Below are positions 53,621-64,000 of a stretch of 64,000 nt of DNA, in pieces. A program made the translations under genes and the position numbers. The notes below the pieces were generated by a model. The model made no database searches. It was not told the DNA's origin and saw only the letters and a list, made by a program, of their open reading frames with translations. Numbering within the stretch: the stretch's first letter is position 1; each line of letters begins with the position of its first letter. Origin of the DNA: Aquilaria yunnanensis (taxonomy: Eukaryota > Streptophyta > Magnoliopsida > Malvales > Thymelaeaceae); contig CM077598.1 of assembly GCA_039654915.1 (NCBI GenBank), positions 76,846,041-76,910,040 on the forward strand, written 5' to 3'.

Positions 53621-55997
53621 ATGCCTATTCCCGAGAGCTGGCAGCCTCTTTTATCTCATTCTTGCTGCACCACCCCCAAAAAGCTGGCAAGATGGAAGAA
53701 AAAGTTCTTTCTTCCTTTGTATGCCGTTACGAGGTTGCCTCGTTCTGACCAATTTTTTTTTTCAAACCGTAGTAATGAGGTTACTGTTTTCCGAGCCCAA
53801 CTGAAGGCCAGACTTCGGTACCCTCCTGCGAAGATGATTTGCAAGTTCTGCCAATTTCATGGCATTGCCGTAAATCAACTTCCGCCGAACTTGTACTGCT
53901 ATTTTAACGCTTTCATCTGCATGTGTGGCGTCTTCGGGATAGAACCCCACTTTATTATATTTATGCAGTACTACAAGCTCTTCGTGGTCCCGAAGGGTGG
54001 CTTTTACTTCATGCTACCTGGGGGATCTGGGAGCAAGAAATATACGTTCACCTTCGCCACCAAGGACAGCTGGCGAGGGTGGCAACAAAAATTTTTCTTT
54101 CTGAAGATGAAGGAGGCCTGGTCGCATGTTCCGACCAAATGGGCTCAGGGAAGGCTGGAGATGGACGCCGTGGATCCGAGGATACTACGAACTCCGGAGT
54201 TGGCTCCTATCTTTAAGGATTTCGACTGCCATATCCGTGCTGTCTCAGACTGGGGTCCCGAGGTCCCTTCGCGCTCTCTCTACCCTTTCCCAATCAGTTG
54301 GAGGTTGATGACCGAAGAGGTTCTTCGGGAGTTAGGGGTAGTGAAGGAGCACAAGACGGACCTCAAGATGCCAGCTCCTTCCATCACCGGGAAGGATTCC
54401 TGGTTGGTGCAACTCCTTCGGGAGGTAGTTTCTTATGAAACTTTTTATGAGAGCAAGTTATCTCTGACTCCCGTTGTTATAGCTTTCATCCCGGACTTAC
54501 GCTGATGCTTTCTTTCCTTTTCAGAGATGGGCAACGGCACTGCTGCCTTCTATAAGTCCCTCTTCACTGGCCAAGTAGAGAAGGGCGAGCAGACGAAGAA
54601 GGCGGCTTCCCGGAGGCGGAAAACCATTGGTGCTGGACCTTCGGCCAAACGGGCGAAGAAGACTATTCTTCCTCCCCCTTTGGAAAGTATTGAGGAGGAA
54701 AGCGAGGCCGAGGTCGCTGCCATTCCGCCTCCCGAGGTTGCTGCCGACGTCCCTCCCCAGAGCCCCACTCCATCGCAGGCTCTTCTGGATGCCGTGGTGG
54801 AGGCTCCTTCTACCGAGGAGCGGCGTAAACGAAGGGGTAAGGGGATCTCTACCGAGGAGGCCTCGGCTTCTGACGATGACATCGTCGAGGTGCCGCCAGG
54901 TTTGATTTTTTTTTTGCCGAAGTGTAATGCCTTTATTTTTCGAAGTTCTTTTTGTTCTCACCAGTTGCTCATTTTTGCCATGCAGAGGAGTCACTTACTC
55001 CAAGTTGGGTGGCCGAACACGCCCAGAAGCGAGCTCTCCGTGATGTCAAAGTCCCGAAAGGGAAGATTTTGAATGAGCCTTTTTGGACATTTACGGAGGA
55101 CATGAATTTGTTCTCCAGAAACTGCCCCGAAATGGCTAAGGAGATCGCGAAGGGGGTGCTTACTGAGGCCTCCTTCAAGGCTATTGCGGCGGCTCATCCG
55201 GGTGATGACACCCTCGCAACGAAGGTTACCGACCACGCTGCTCAGGTATGATGGTTTGCCCTTGAGGAATTTTTTCTAAGTGTTTGGCTTTTACTGACCT
55301 TGCCTTCATCTTTTTGTAGCTGATGGCGTACGCTAGCTACCTCAGAGTTCGGGTGGCCAGGCAGATGCAGTTCCGAAACTCGGCCTTAGAGACCTTAGAA
55401 AAATTGAAGGCCATGTGTTCGGAACTGGCCGTCAGGAACCTGCTGTTGGCTGATGCTGCGGAGAAGGAGGTTGCCACCCTTCGGGCGGAAAAAGAGGAGA
55501 TTTTGAGGGACTCCTCCAAGAAGATTTCTGACCTCGGCTCTGAGGTGGCGGGACTGCTTTCGGCCAACGAAGTGCTTCTAAAGTAAAAAATAGAGTATGA
55601 AGAACTCCTGGCGACGTTGCTGATTGAGAAGAATGCGCTTCATGCCGAGGTCGATTCCTTGAAGAAGGAGCCTGAGAAGAAGAAGAGGATAAAGGCGCTG
55701 AAGAAGGAGGTTGCGGATCTGAAGGACGAGCTCGAGGACCTTGGGGTCGAGAAGGATAAATCCGACCAAATGACCAAGGTCGCCTTCCAGGACGGCTTTT
55801 GCCTTGCTCGGCACCAAGTCCTTCAGAGGTTCCCAGATCTGGACCTCTCTTTTTTGGAAGGTTTGAACATTCCCGAGGGGCCTCGGTGGTCTTGGTCGAA
55901 GATCGAGCACCTGAACCTGCCTTCCTCCATTCCGGTGCCAAAGGTGGTGGAAAAGGGCGCAGAAGCCGGTAGCTCTCGGGACGCCGAGAACTCTTAG
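53621..55997 (+). pseudogene. Antisense four-exon gene of element C, one internal stop
   Basis: Exons 53621-54452 (832 bp), 54525-54899 (375), 54986-55245 (260) and 55320-55997 (678 with stop): 2,145 bp or 715 codons, in frame. Introns are 72, 86 and 74 bp. Intron 1 has GC in place of GT (GAGAGCAAGT), which suits the known minor GC-AG class; the other two are GT-AG. Domains are as in element A, with a longer C-terminal tail (EGPRWSWSKIEHLNLPSS...). The only break is a TAA at 55584-55586 in the coiled coil. Exon lengths differ from A only by multiples of three. Confidence 0.82.
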
Positions 55998-56387
55998 GCT
56001 GTTTTTGGGCCTTTTCCTCTTTTCTTCTTCACTTTTTGTACTTCTTCTCCGGGCACTTCACCTTTGTAAGCCGGTTTTATCTTTAATGAAGATTTTTTTT
56101 TGGCTAAGTCTTTTTGCAAGTTTTTTTTTATTTCCCTTTGTCCCGAACATATTCACTCAAAAGACTTCGGGAAACGGCACTTGCATTTATGGTGAGTATC
56201 TTTGCGCGGTTCGCCATTTCCCATTTTTCCCGAACATGATTGCTTAAGGGACTTCGGGAAATCACCTGCGTTTTTTTCGGCAAGCACCTTTGTGGAATTC
56301 TGGTTTTGTACTTCAAGAATTTCTTTAAGAAACTTTTGTACTTAGAATATTTCTCTAGTTTGTACAACACAATTCTTCCACGAAGCC
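55998..56387. repeat. 3' region of element C with two repeat cores
   Basis: Between the antisense gene and pol. Two cores of the short repeat occur, CCCGAACATATTCACTC near 56,144 and CCCGAACATGATTGCTT near 56,230, each followed by GGGACTTCGGGAAA or similar. Element A has seven. Nothing else is seen here. Confidence 0.7.
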
Positions 56388-58015
56388 TTAAGCATAGAAT
56401 TTTTTCAAGGCATCTGAATGCCAAGTATTTTTTAATTCTATGCCATCGGCGTCGCCGAGTCTGTACATGCCTTTTCGTACTTCAGCAAGAACCAGATAAG
56501 GTCCTTCCCAATTCACGTGAAGTACTTCGTGGGATGGCCTTCGGGGTGCGAAGTCAACCTTTCGGAGAACGAGGTCTCCCTTCTTGATTCTTTTGGGCCG
56601 GGCTCGTAAATTTCAGGCCGCGGCCACTCTTTACTGAAAAGCTTTTCTTCTCAGCTCAGCTATCTCTCTGTGTTTGCCGATGAGGTGAAGCTTTGTTCTT
56701 AGGCCGAGGTCGTTTCCACTTTCATCGAACACTTGCACCCGTACTGATGGTCATACTACCTCGATTGGAATGATGGCCTCTGTACCGAAGACTAGTGAAA
56801 AAGGCGTTTCCCCTGTGGCTCTTCGGGTTGTTGTTCGGTAGCTCCATAATACGCTTTGGAGTTCTCCTGGCCATTTCCCTTTTGCTTCCCCCAGTCTCTT
56901 TTTCAGACCATCTTTCATGGTCCTATTAGATACTTCTACCTGCCCATTGCTTTGGCGGTGAGCTACTGGGGCGAAGTGCATCTTTATTCCGAGGTCGCTG
57001 ATAAATTCTTGGAATCCTTTGTCTATGAACTGGGATCCATTGTCAGCTACTAGCACCCTCGGTATGCCAAATCTGCATACGATGTTCTTCCACATGAACT
57101 TCTGCACTTCTTTTGCCGAGATAGTCGCTAGTGGTTCTGCCTCAACCCATTTGGAGAAATAGTCTACTGCTACCACGTAGAATTTGACGCCTCCAGGCGC
57201 TGTTGGGAGTGGCCCAATGAGGTCTATGCCCCAGACTGCGAAGGGCCAGGGATAGTCAGCCGAAGTCACCATTTCCGAGGGTGCCCTCTGGATATTTGCG
57301 TGTCTCTGGCAACTACAGCATTTCTGGATGAATTGCCGTGCGTCCTTTCTCAGGGTAGGCCAGAAGTATCCTTGGTGAAGTATCACTGCTGCAAGGGCGT
57401 CGGTTCCGATGTGCGAACCACAAATGCCTTCGTGGACTTCTTCGAGGATCATTTCAGTATCCTCATCATCTACACACCTTTGCAGCAGATTTGCATATCC
57501 CTGCCGATATAACTCTTCGCCGATCAGCAAGAATCGGCCTGAGCGTCTTCGCAACCTTGCAGCATCGCCGGGGTCTTCGGGGAGCACATTTTCTGTGAGA
57601 TACCTTTTTATTAGGTCTTTCCAACCTTTTCCCGAGGTCACTATGCTCAGTGCTGCAATGCTCGGATGGTCCAGCACCTCGGTGTATGTTTTTGATTTTG
57701 CCAAGCAATCTGCCTGGGTGTTATTACGTCGAGGTACATTTTCGATTCGCAATGTATCGAACTCCCGAATGAGTTTTGCCACCAGTTCATGGTATTTTGC
57801 CAAGGTCGGGTCTTTTGCCTCATAGTCTCCTGCCGTTTGCCGAACTACTAGCTGGGAATCGCTGTGGGCTTTTAGATTTCGCACGCCAATTCTTCTGGCT
57901 AGGCATAATCCCGCTGTGAGGGTTTCGTACTCAGCCACATTGTTGGTGACGTTAAAGCTAAATTTAATAGCCTTCATTACTTCAAGGCCTTCGGGACCTC
58001 TGATAATTACCCCAG
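56388..58015 (-). pseudogene. pol 3' part of element C: second RNase H and integrase
   Basis: The minus-strand frame enters at VIIRGPEGLEV where the LTR of B interrupts it. It holds the second RNase H (NNVAEYETL, AHSDSQLVV, NNTQADCL), the integrase zinc region (SHIGTDALAAVI, CCSCQRHA), GIDLIG, ADNGSQF and GQVEVSNR (D, D, E). A TGA at 56751-56753 and two more stops (about 56,633 and 56,620) interrupt the C-terminal part before WHSDALKKFYA ends at 56388. The integrase core itself has no stop. Confidence 0.9.
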
Positions 58016-58882
58016 TGATAGCCAAAGGCTATCGCCTCAATTTGGCCGAACACCCTGCCACAACAATGGCCAGAAGAACTGGCCCTTCCCGGGAACAGGT
58101 GGAATCATGCACCTCGGGAGATAGCCGGAGAGCTCCGAGCCTCGGCACGCCAGTAAAACTTGAGGACTCTATTCGCCCCCCAAGGTTGTGAACAGCGCGC
58201 CTTCGGAAAAGTGGCACCAGACATTGCTGCCCGAAGATGATATCCCCGAAGGCGGAACCCCCTGGAACTGGGAACCCCCGAACTGAGGGTATGCTTCCCG
58301 AAGAGGCTCTGTCCGAACTAGAGGACGACCTCGCCCAGGGACCTCGGGAGTACGGCAGGAGCATTTATGGAAGCATTTAAGGAAGCCTCTGATACGTCCC
58401 ACCACAGACGTAAAAAGCCGCCCTGACGCGCAGACGCCATCAGAATCACATCATGGCCCGTCTCAGCACAAGGCTCGAGGCCATCTGGTTACCAACTATC
58501 TGTCCCCTACGCCCAGAAGTTCAGGAACATCCGACCGCACATGTGTCATGATCTGAACGGGCTAGGTTTTCCTATATATACAGGAAATAAATACTTGACA
58601 GGAGGTTGGTTGGCCGGAGATACAGCTCCCACACTCTGAGAAAATACCAGGCGAGGCTTTTCTGCCTTTCTCTTTGAGCTAGTGACTTTCTCCTTTTTCC
58701 GGCCACCACAGACTTGGGCGTCGGAGGCTCCCCCCCCGGAAAAACACTCCGGGGGCCTCCTAACCCTGTTTACCAGCTTTTCAGGTACTCTCCTTGGGGC
58801 GATCCACCTTCCAGGCGTTCTTCCTCCTAGAAGTCTCCTCAACAGTCATCATGACTCACAACGATGAGGCACCAGGCCATCA
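58016..58882 (+). repeat. 5' LTR of element B (867 bp)
   Basis: Begins TGATAGCCAAAGGCTATCGCC and ends CACCAGGCCATCA. Its G-box is altered (ACATGTGTC against ACACGTGTC in A), and the TATA box TATATATACAGG is present. ATG 58851 opens gag. Confidence 0.94.
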
Positions 58883-59843
58883 TTTGGCGCCGTCTGTGGG
58901 AACCCGCTCGCAAATCGCCGTCGTTGAGACTCGGCGTTCTAAGGACAAGGGACTCCCAAGGTCCTCGTCCGCGCCTGAGATACAACCGGCCGCTAAGCAG
59001 ACACTCCCAGAGACTTCTACGCCCGAGGAAGACCGCCCTCTGGTAATCACGATGAGCTTCTTGAGGGACTTTCAGCGCTCGGTCGTTGCTGAAATGACTC
59101 AGCAGATCGACCGAAGATGGCCACAGCAGTCACAGGCCCAGAAACCCTCCTCATCAGCACGCCCTCGGGAGAGAAGCACCAAGTCTACATACCGCAGTTC
59201 AGGAAGTGGAGAGCCTCGCGGAGAATCATCCACAGAAGATATAGCCCTCGGGAAACGGCCTGTGGGACAAACCGGGTCCAAGCGACCGAGAGTCTCACAG
59301 CGAAGCAGTTCGTCGCCCGAGGCGAGGTCCCTGACCCCTCCGCGCCGAACTCGCTCCCCGAAGAGGCACCGTCGATCTCCCTCCCGTGAAAATGGTCCTA
59401 GCGCCACTGCGCTTATGGAAAGGATATTGGCACGGCTGGACAGAGTGGAGAAGCAAGTGGCCAGAAAACCCGTTTGGGACAGGCTGTCGGGGGCATTATG
59501 CGAAGATGACTCCCCGTTTATTCGCGCCGTCGTTGAGGCAGCTATGCCAGGCGACTTCAAAGTGCCTAGGCTGGAGATCTATGATGGCCGGACTGATCCA
59601 CAGGCCCATCTGATGAAGTACAGACGGAGCATGATAATGCACGGAGCTGATGACGCTACCATGTGCAAATGCTTCGAAGTCACCCTCACGGGCCCAGCAA
59701 CAGCATGGTACAATTCCTTGCCCCCACGGACTATCACTGAGTTCCAGGAGTTGTCCACAGCCTTCACCCAGCAGTTCATTGGGAGCAGGCCGACGGCCAA
59801 AATGCCTGTACAGATGTTCGACATAGAGCAGAGAAACGGATAG
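58851..59843 (+). pseudogene. gag N-terminal part of element B, ended by a premature TAG
   Basis: Full-length version of the Gag start: LTR-encoded MTHNDEAPGHH, LAPSVGTRS across the primer site, MSFLRDFQRSVV, the 28-codon segment that A has lost (AEMTQQIDRRWPQQSQAQ...), the SR-rich linker and the Gag fold. A TAG at 59841-59843 replaces a glutamate codon after EQRNG, one codon after the stop found in A and four after the one in E. Confidence 0.9.
58885..58902 (+). promoter_or_regulatory. Primer-binding site of element B
   Basis: TGGCGCCGTCTGTGGGAA, two bases after the LTR and inside the gag frame, identical to A and F. Confidence 0.88.
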
Positions 59844-61121
59844 ACAATCCGAGACTATGTCGAACGATTCAACAGGGAAGCACTCAGCGTCCCGGACTTC
59901 CGGCCCGAAATCCGCATCCTCGCTATGACACGGGGCCTTCGGCGTGACTCACAGCTATTCTGCGAGTTCTCAAAGGACCCCCCGGAGACCCTCGGAGAAT
60001 TTTACCGAAGGGCAGAGCAGCACATGACAGCCGAGGAATTGAGGATGGCGGGGCCGAAGTCTGATCATCACCGCGCCGAAGGGTCCAGTCAGCAAGCTCG
60101 GCATCTTTCTGAACACACAGGCCGACCACGACGAATGCGAGGAAGGAAACCTCAAAGTTTCACGCCCTTGAGCATGACACGGACCAACATTCTCATGGCG
60201 CTGGAAAGGCAAGGGACGCAGATTCGGCGGCCAAAGGCCATGGCCGCCGATAATAAGAAGAATGCCAAAAAGTTCTGCCAGTTTCATCGCGACCACGGTC
60301 ATGACACCGAAGACTGCTTCCAGCTGAAGAAGTACATAGAGTCGCTGATCAAACAGGGCCAACTTCGCAAATACCTGCGGATGCCCTCCCCAAAAGGCAG
60401 AAAAGAGGAGGAAGAGAGGGCCAAAAACGAGGACTATGACTCCGACAGGCGGAGAAACAGAAGTCCAAAAAGGCGCCTTCCACCTCCAGTAGGGGTCATC
60501 CAAACCATCACCACGGGGCTCCCATCCTCGGAAAGAAAGCGGAAGGCCAGAGAAATTGCAGTTATGGAGTATCAAAGTCCATCAAAGAAACTGGCTCACA
60601 AAGATGGCTCCACCGTCGTCTTCCCCCACGACGACCCGCTGCTGATAATGGCGAGAATAGGGAACTGGGACGTCAAGAGAGTGTTGCTTGATGATGGCTT
60701 AAATGCTGACGTCCTATTCTTGCACTTACTATCGAGCTTGGGCATCTCCAGCAGCGAGCTTAAACCTATCACCATGCCCACCTTTGGCGTTGGGCCATCC
60801 GAACTACCCGTCCTCGGATGGATCGACCTCCCCTTGATGATGAAAGGCACTTCGGTAGACGGAGCAGCTGAGTTGTACGCGTCCACAATGGCAAGATTCA
60901 TCGTTATGGACGTCCCATCTTCGTACAACGCCATCCTTGGAAGGCAGACTCAGGGGAACCTGCACATTCGCCCCGATGTGAAGTACTTGACTATCACATT
61001 CGCCACCAAGGATGGAGATGCAGAGGTCTTCATCGACCAAGCCGAGGTAAGAAAGGTGTTTGTAAAAGCACGAAAGGCTCCGGCAAACAACTCTACACAA
61101 ACGGTGGAGGCAAAGGCGTAG
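59844..61121 (+). pseudogene. gag end and protease region of element B
   Basis: In the same frame after the gag stop: rest of the Gag fold, zinc-knuckle-like FCQFHRDHGHDTEDC, and protease LLDDGLNADVLF, where the conserved serine of DGSNAD is leucine. It stops at TAG 61119-61121 (a glutamine codon in A). The protease change and the stops indicate that B is not autonomous. Confidence 0.9.
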
Positions 61122-64000
61122 GAGAAAGGCAAAGAAGGAGATCCCGCAGAAGCAGAAACGGAAGCAGTAGGTCTTGTCCCAGGACAATCTACCCGAATAG
61201 GGAAGAGCTTGGCCAAAGGTGACAAGGAAAATCTTGTATCCTTTCTGCTGAAAAATAAAGATCTGTTTGCCTACTCGCCGAAAGACATGCCATGATTGAA
61301 CCCTGGCATAATACAGCACAGCCTCAAAGTAAGCCCGGAAGCAAAACCTATCAGGCAAAAGAAACGAAGCATCTCAGCCCACAAAAGCAACTTCGTGAAA
61401 ATCGAAGTCCAGCGCCTATTGGATGCTGAAGTTATCAGGGAGGTAAAATACCCGGAATGGTTAAGCAACGTGGTCATCGCCACAAAAGAAGGTAGCAACA
61501 AACTCCAGATGTGCATTGATTTCAGAAACTTGAACGATGCTTGCCCGAAAGACTCATATCCCCTCCCGCCAATAGATCAACTGGTAGATTCAACGGCCGA
61601 ATACGGGCTCCTGAGCTTCCTAGATGCCTTCAGCGGCTACCATCAGATAAGGATGGACCCCGAAGATGAAGAGAAAACTGCCTTCATCACCGAGGGAGGA
61701 ACGTACTGCTATGTCAGAATGCCCTTCGGGCTCAAAAATGCAGGAGCCACCTACCAGAGGCTGATGAACAAGGTCTTCAAGGACCAAATGGGGAGAAACA
61801 TGGAGGTATATGTTGATGATATGATAGTCAAAAGCAAGCTGCCCGGCTACCACGTTGCAGATTTGGAGGAAACCTTCCAAAAGCTCAGAGCCTTCGGGAT
61901 TCGCCTTAATCCCGAGAAGTGTATCTTCGGCGTGACCTCGGGAAAATTCCTTGGGTACATGGTATCCGAAAGAGGCATCGATGCCAATCGTGAGAAGATT
62001 AAGGCTCTGCTTGAGTTCCGAACTCCTGCCACAGTCAAAGATGTGCAGATACTGACCGGAAGAATAACCTCTCTGAGCAGGTTTATTTCCAGGTACGGAG
62101 ATAGGTGTAGACCTTTCTTCAAAGTCCTCACAAAGGCAGCAAAGTTGGAAGGCAACCTCGGAAGAAACAATCATCCTTGGGATGAAGATTGCCAAAAGGC
62201 CTGGGAAGAACTCAAAGTCTACCTGGCCAGCCTGCCAACTCTGCGACAACCTCGGGAGGGAGAACCCCTCGTACTGTACCTCGCCGTCACAGAAAAGGCC
62301 GTGAGCTCGGTCCTGGTGAAAGAAGAAGGGCTGAAACAATGGCAGGTCTACTACGTCAGCAAGTCCCTGCATGGCGCCGAAGTCAGGTACCCTTTGCTTC
62401 AAAAAGCTATATACGCCTTGGTGCTTGCAGGAAGAAGACTGCGACCATATTTCCAGGCTCACCCCATCATCGTCCGAAGTAGTCTACCACTACGGGATGT
62501 TATGAAGAGAGTTGATCATTCGGGAAGGCTCTCCAAGTGGTGCATAGAGCTTGGCGAACACGAAATCACGTATGAGCCTCGGAAGGCCATAAAAGCCCAA
62601 GCGTTGGTAGATTTTATCGCCGAAATACCCACCACTGAGGAGAACCACTCAAATCCGAAAGAAGGTGAGCCAGAATGGACCTTGCATGTTGACGGAGCCT
62701 CGGGGTCCGAACACCAGGGAGCTGGAATAGTTATCAGAGGACTTGAAGGCCTAGAGGTGATGAAGGCTATCAAGTTCAGCTTCAACGTCACCAATAATGT
62801 GGCTGAGTATGAAGCCCTCATAGCGGGATTACGCTTGGCCAGAAAGATTGGCGTGAGAAACTTAAGGGCTCATAGCGATTCCCAGCTGGTAGTTCGGCAG
62901 ACGGTAGGAGATTATGGGGCGAAGGACCCAATCTTGGCAAAATACCACGAGCTGGTAACAAAACTCATCCAAGAGTTTGACGCCGTGCGGATCGAAAATG
63001 TACCCCGGCGGAATAACACTGAGGCAGATTGCTTAGCGAAGTCCAAAACATACACCGAGGTGCTAGACCATCCAAGCATCTCCGTGCTAAGCGTAACGAC
63101 CTCGGGAACAGGGTGGAAGGACCCCATAAAGAGATACCTAGCAGAGAATGAGCTTCCCGAAGACGCCGGCAATGCTGCAAGACTGCGAAGATGCGCCGGA
63201 AGATTCTTCCTGATTGGTGAAGAGTTATATCAGCAAGGATATGCAAATCCGCTGCAGAGATGTGTGGGCGAAGAGGATACTGAGATGGTCCTCGAAGAAG
63301 TTCACGAAGGCATGTGCGGCTCGCACATTGGAACTGATGCCCTTGCAGCAGTGATACTCCGCCAAGGATACTTCTGGCCTACCCTGAGAAAGGACGCAAG
63401 GCAGTTCGTCCAGAAGTGCGGTAGTTGCCAGAGACATGCAAAAATCCAGAGGATACCCTCGGAAATGGTAACGTCGGCAGACTATCCTTGGCCCTTCGCA
63501 GACTGGGGTATAGACCTTATTGGGCCACTCCCCACAGCGCCCGGAGGCGTGAAATTCTGCATGGTAGCAGTGGACTATTTCTCAAAGTGGGTAGAGGCAG
63601 AACCACTAGCAACTATCTTGGCAAAAGAAGTGCAGAAGTTCGTATGGAAGAACATCGTATGCAGATTTGGCATACCGAGGGTATTAGTAGCTGATAATGG
63701 ATCCCAGTTCATAGACAAAGGATTCCAGGAATTCATCAGTGACCTTGGAATAAAGATGCACTTCGCCCCAGTAGCTCACCCCCAAAGCAATGGGCAGGTG
63801 GAAGTATCAAACAGGACCATAAAAGATGGCCTGAAAAAGAGACTTGGGGAAGCCAACGGGAAATGGCCAGGAGAACTCCAAAATGTATTGTGGAGCTACC
63901 GAACGACGCCACGAAGAGCCACAGGGGAAACTCCCTTCTCACTCGTCTTCGGAACAGAGGCCATTATCCTAATAGAGATAGTTCAGCCTTCAATACGGGT
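61122..64000 (+). pseudogene. pol of element B: RT, both RNase H domains and most of integrase
   Basis: A TGA at 61293-61295 replaces a glycine codon. After it the frame appears open to the window end: RT with YVDDMIVKSK (about 61,810-61,840), first RNase H (YYVSKSLHGAEVRYP), second RNase H (HVDGASGSEHQGAG, AEYEALIAG, AHSDSQLVV, NNTEADCL), integrase (SHIGTDAL, GIDLIG, ADNGSQF, GQVEVSNR). The integrase C-terminal part, 3' region and 3' LTR are outside. I read the frame by eye and did not check every codon. Confidence 0.87.

Larger units (their letters stand above)
52179..58015 (-). mobile_element. Tat-lineage element C, 3' half
   Basis: Minus-strand element with 3' LTR 52179-52919, polypurine tract, antisense gene 53621-55997 (plus), short-repeat traces, and pol from the second RNase H to its end (58015-56388). 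The remainder is beyond the window because element B is inserted at 58015/58016. C itself is inserted in gag-pol of L. Its LTR is of the shorter, F-like type. Confidence 0.9.
58016..64000 (+). mobile_element. Tat-lineage element B, cut by the window end
   Basis: LTR, primer site, gag and pol through most of integrase. It is inserted in pol of element C; the left target duplication would be CCCAG (58011-58015), the right one lies outside. It is very close to A and E in sequence (LTR also 867 bp). It has three nonsense codons (59841, 61119 and 61293). Confidence 0.93.

Overview
The window is flowering-plant nuclear DNA made almost entirely of nested LTR retrotransposons. I found no host gene, rRNA or tRNA gene. 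The plant origin rests on two Ty3/gypsy types typical of plants. One is the Tat lineage: two RNase H domains, a gene antisense to pol, and LTRs beginning TGATAGC. The other is a Tekay/Del-like chromovirus: LTRs of about 2.5 kb, an initiator-Met tRNA primer site and a C-terminal chromodomain. The sequence does not let me name a species.

Layout, left to right. 1-896: partial LTR of an unidentified element X, inserted in Tat element E. 897-7232: E (minus), whose pol is split by a 2.6-kb palindrome (1798-4432). E lies in Tat element F (7233-13577, minus). F lies in an old plus-strand Tat element I (13578-13655, 23499-24179, 25061-32621). I also carries chromovirus H (13656-23498, minus, intact, LTRs identical by eye) and a solo LTR (24180-25060). 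I lies in a decayed chromovirus J (32622-35829, minus), which also holds a probable Copia solo LTR (33964-35379). After a Tat scrap K (35831-36447) and a little unclassified DNA comes the complete Tat element A (36631-47706, TSD GCTTG). Then follows chromovirus L (47888-52178, plus). Tat element C (52179-58015, minus) is inserted in L, and Tat element B (58016 to the window end, plus) is inserted in C.

The most noteworthy content is the Tat family itself. Its gag reading frame appears to start inside the LTR and to be translated through the primer-binding site. pol encodes protease, RT, a first RNase H lacking the usual catalytic signature, a second intact-looking RNase H, and integrase. Between pol and the 3' LTR lies an independent gene on the opposite strand with its own TATA box and three short introns. 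In A the four exons join in frame to 689 codons without a stop; damaged relatives of this gene occur in C, F, I and both arms of the palindrome in E. A variable array of short repeats separates pol from this gene.

All boundaries, identities and splice sites were read by eye; no alignment or database search was run.
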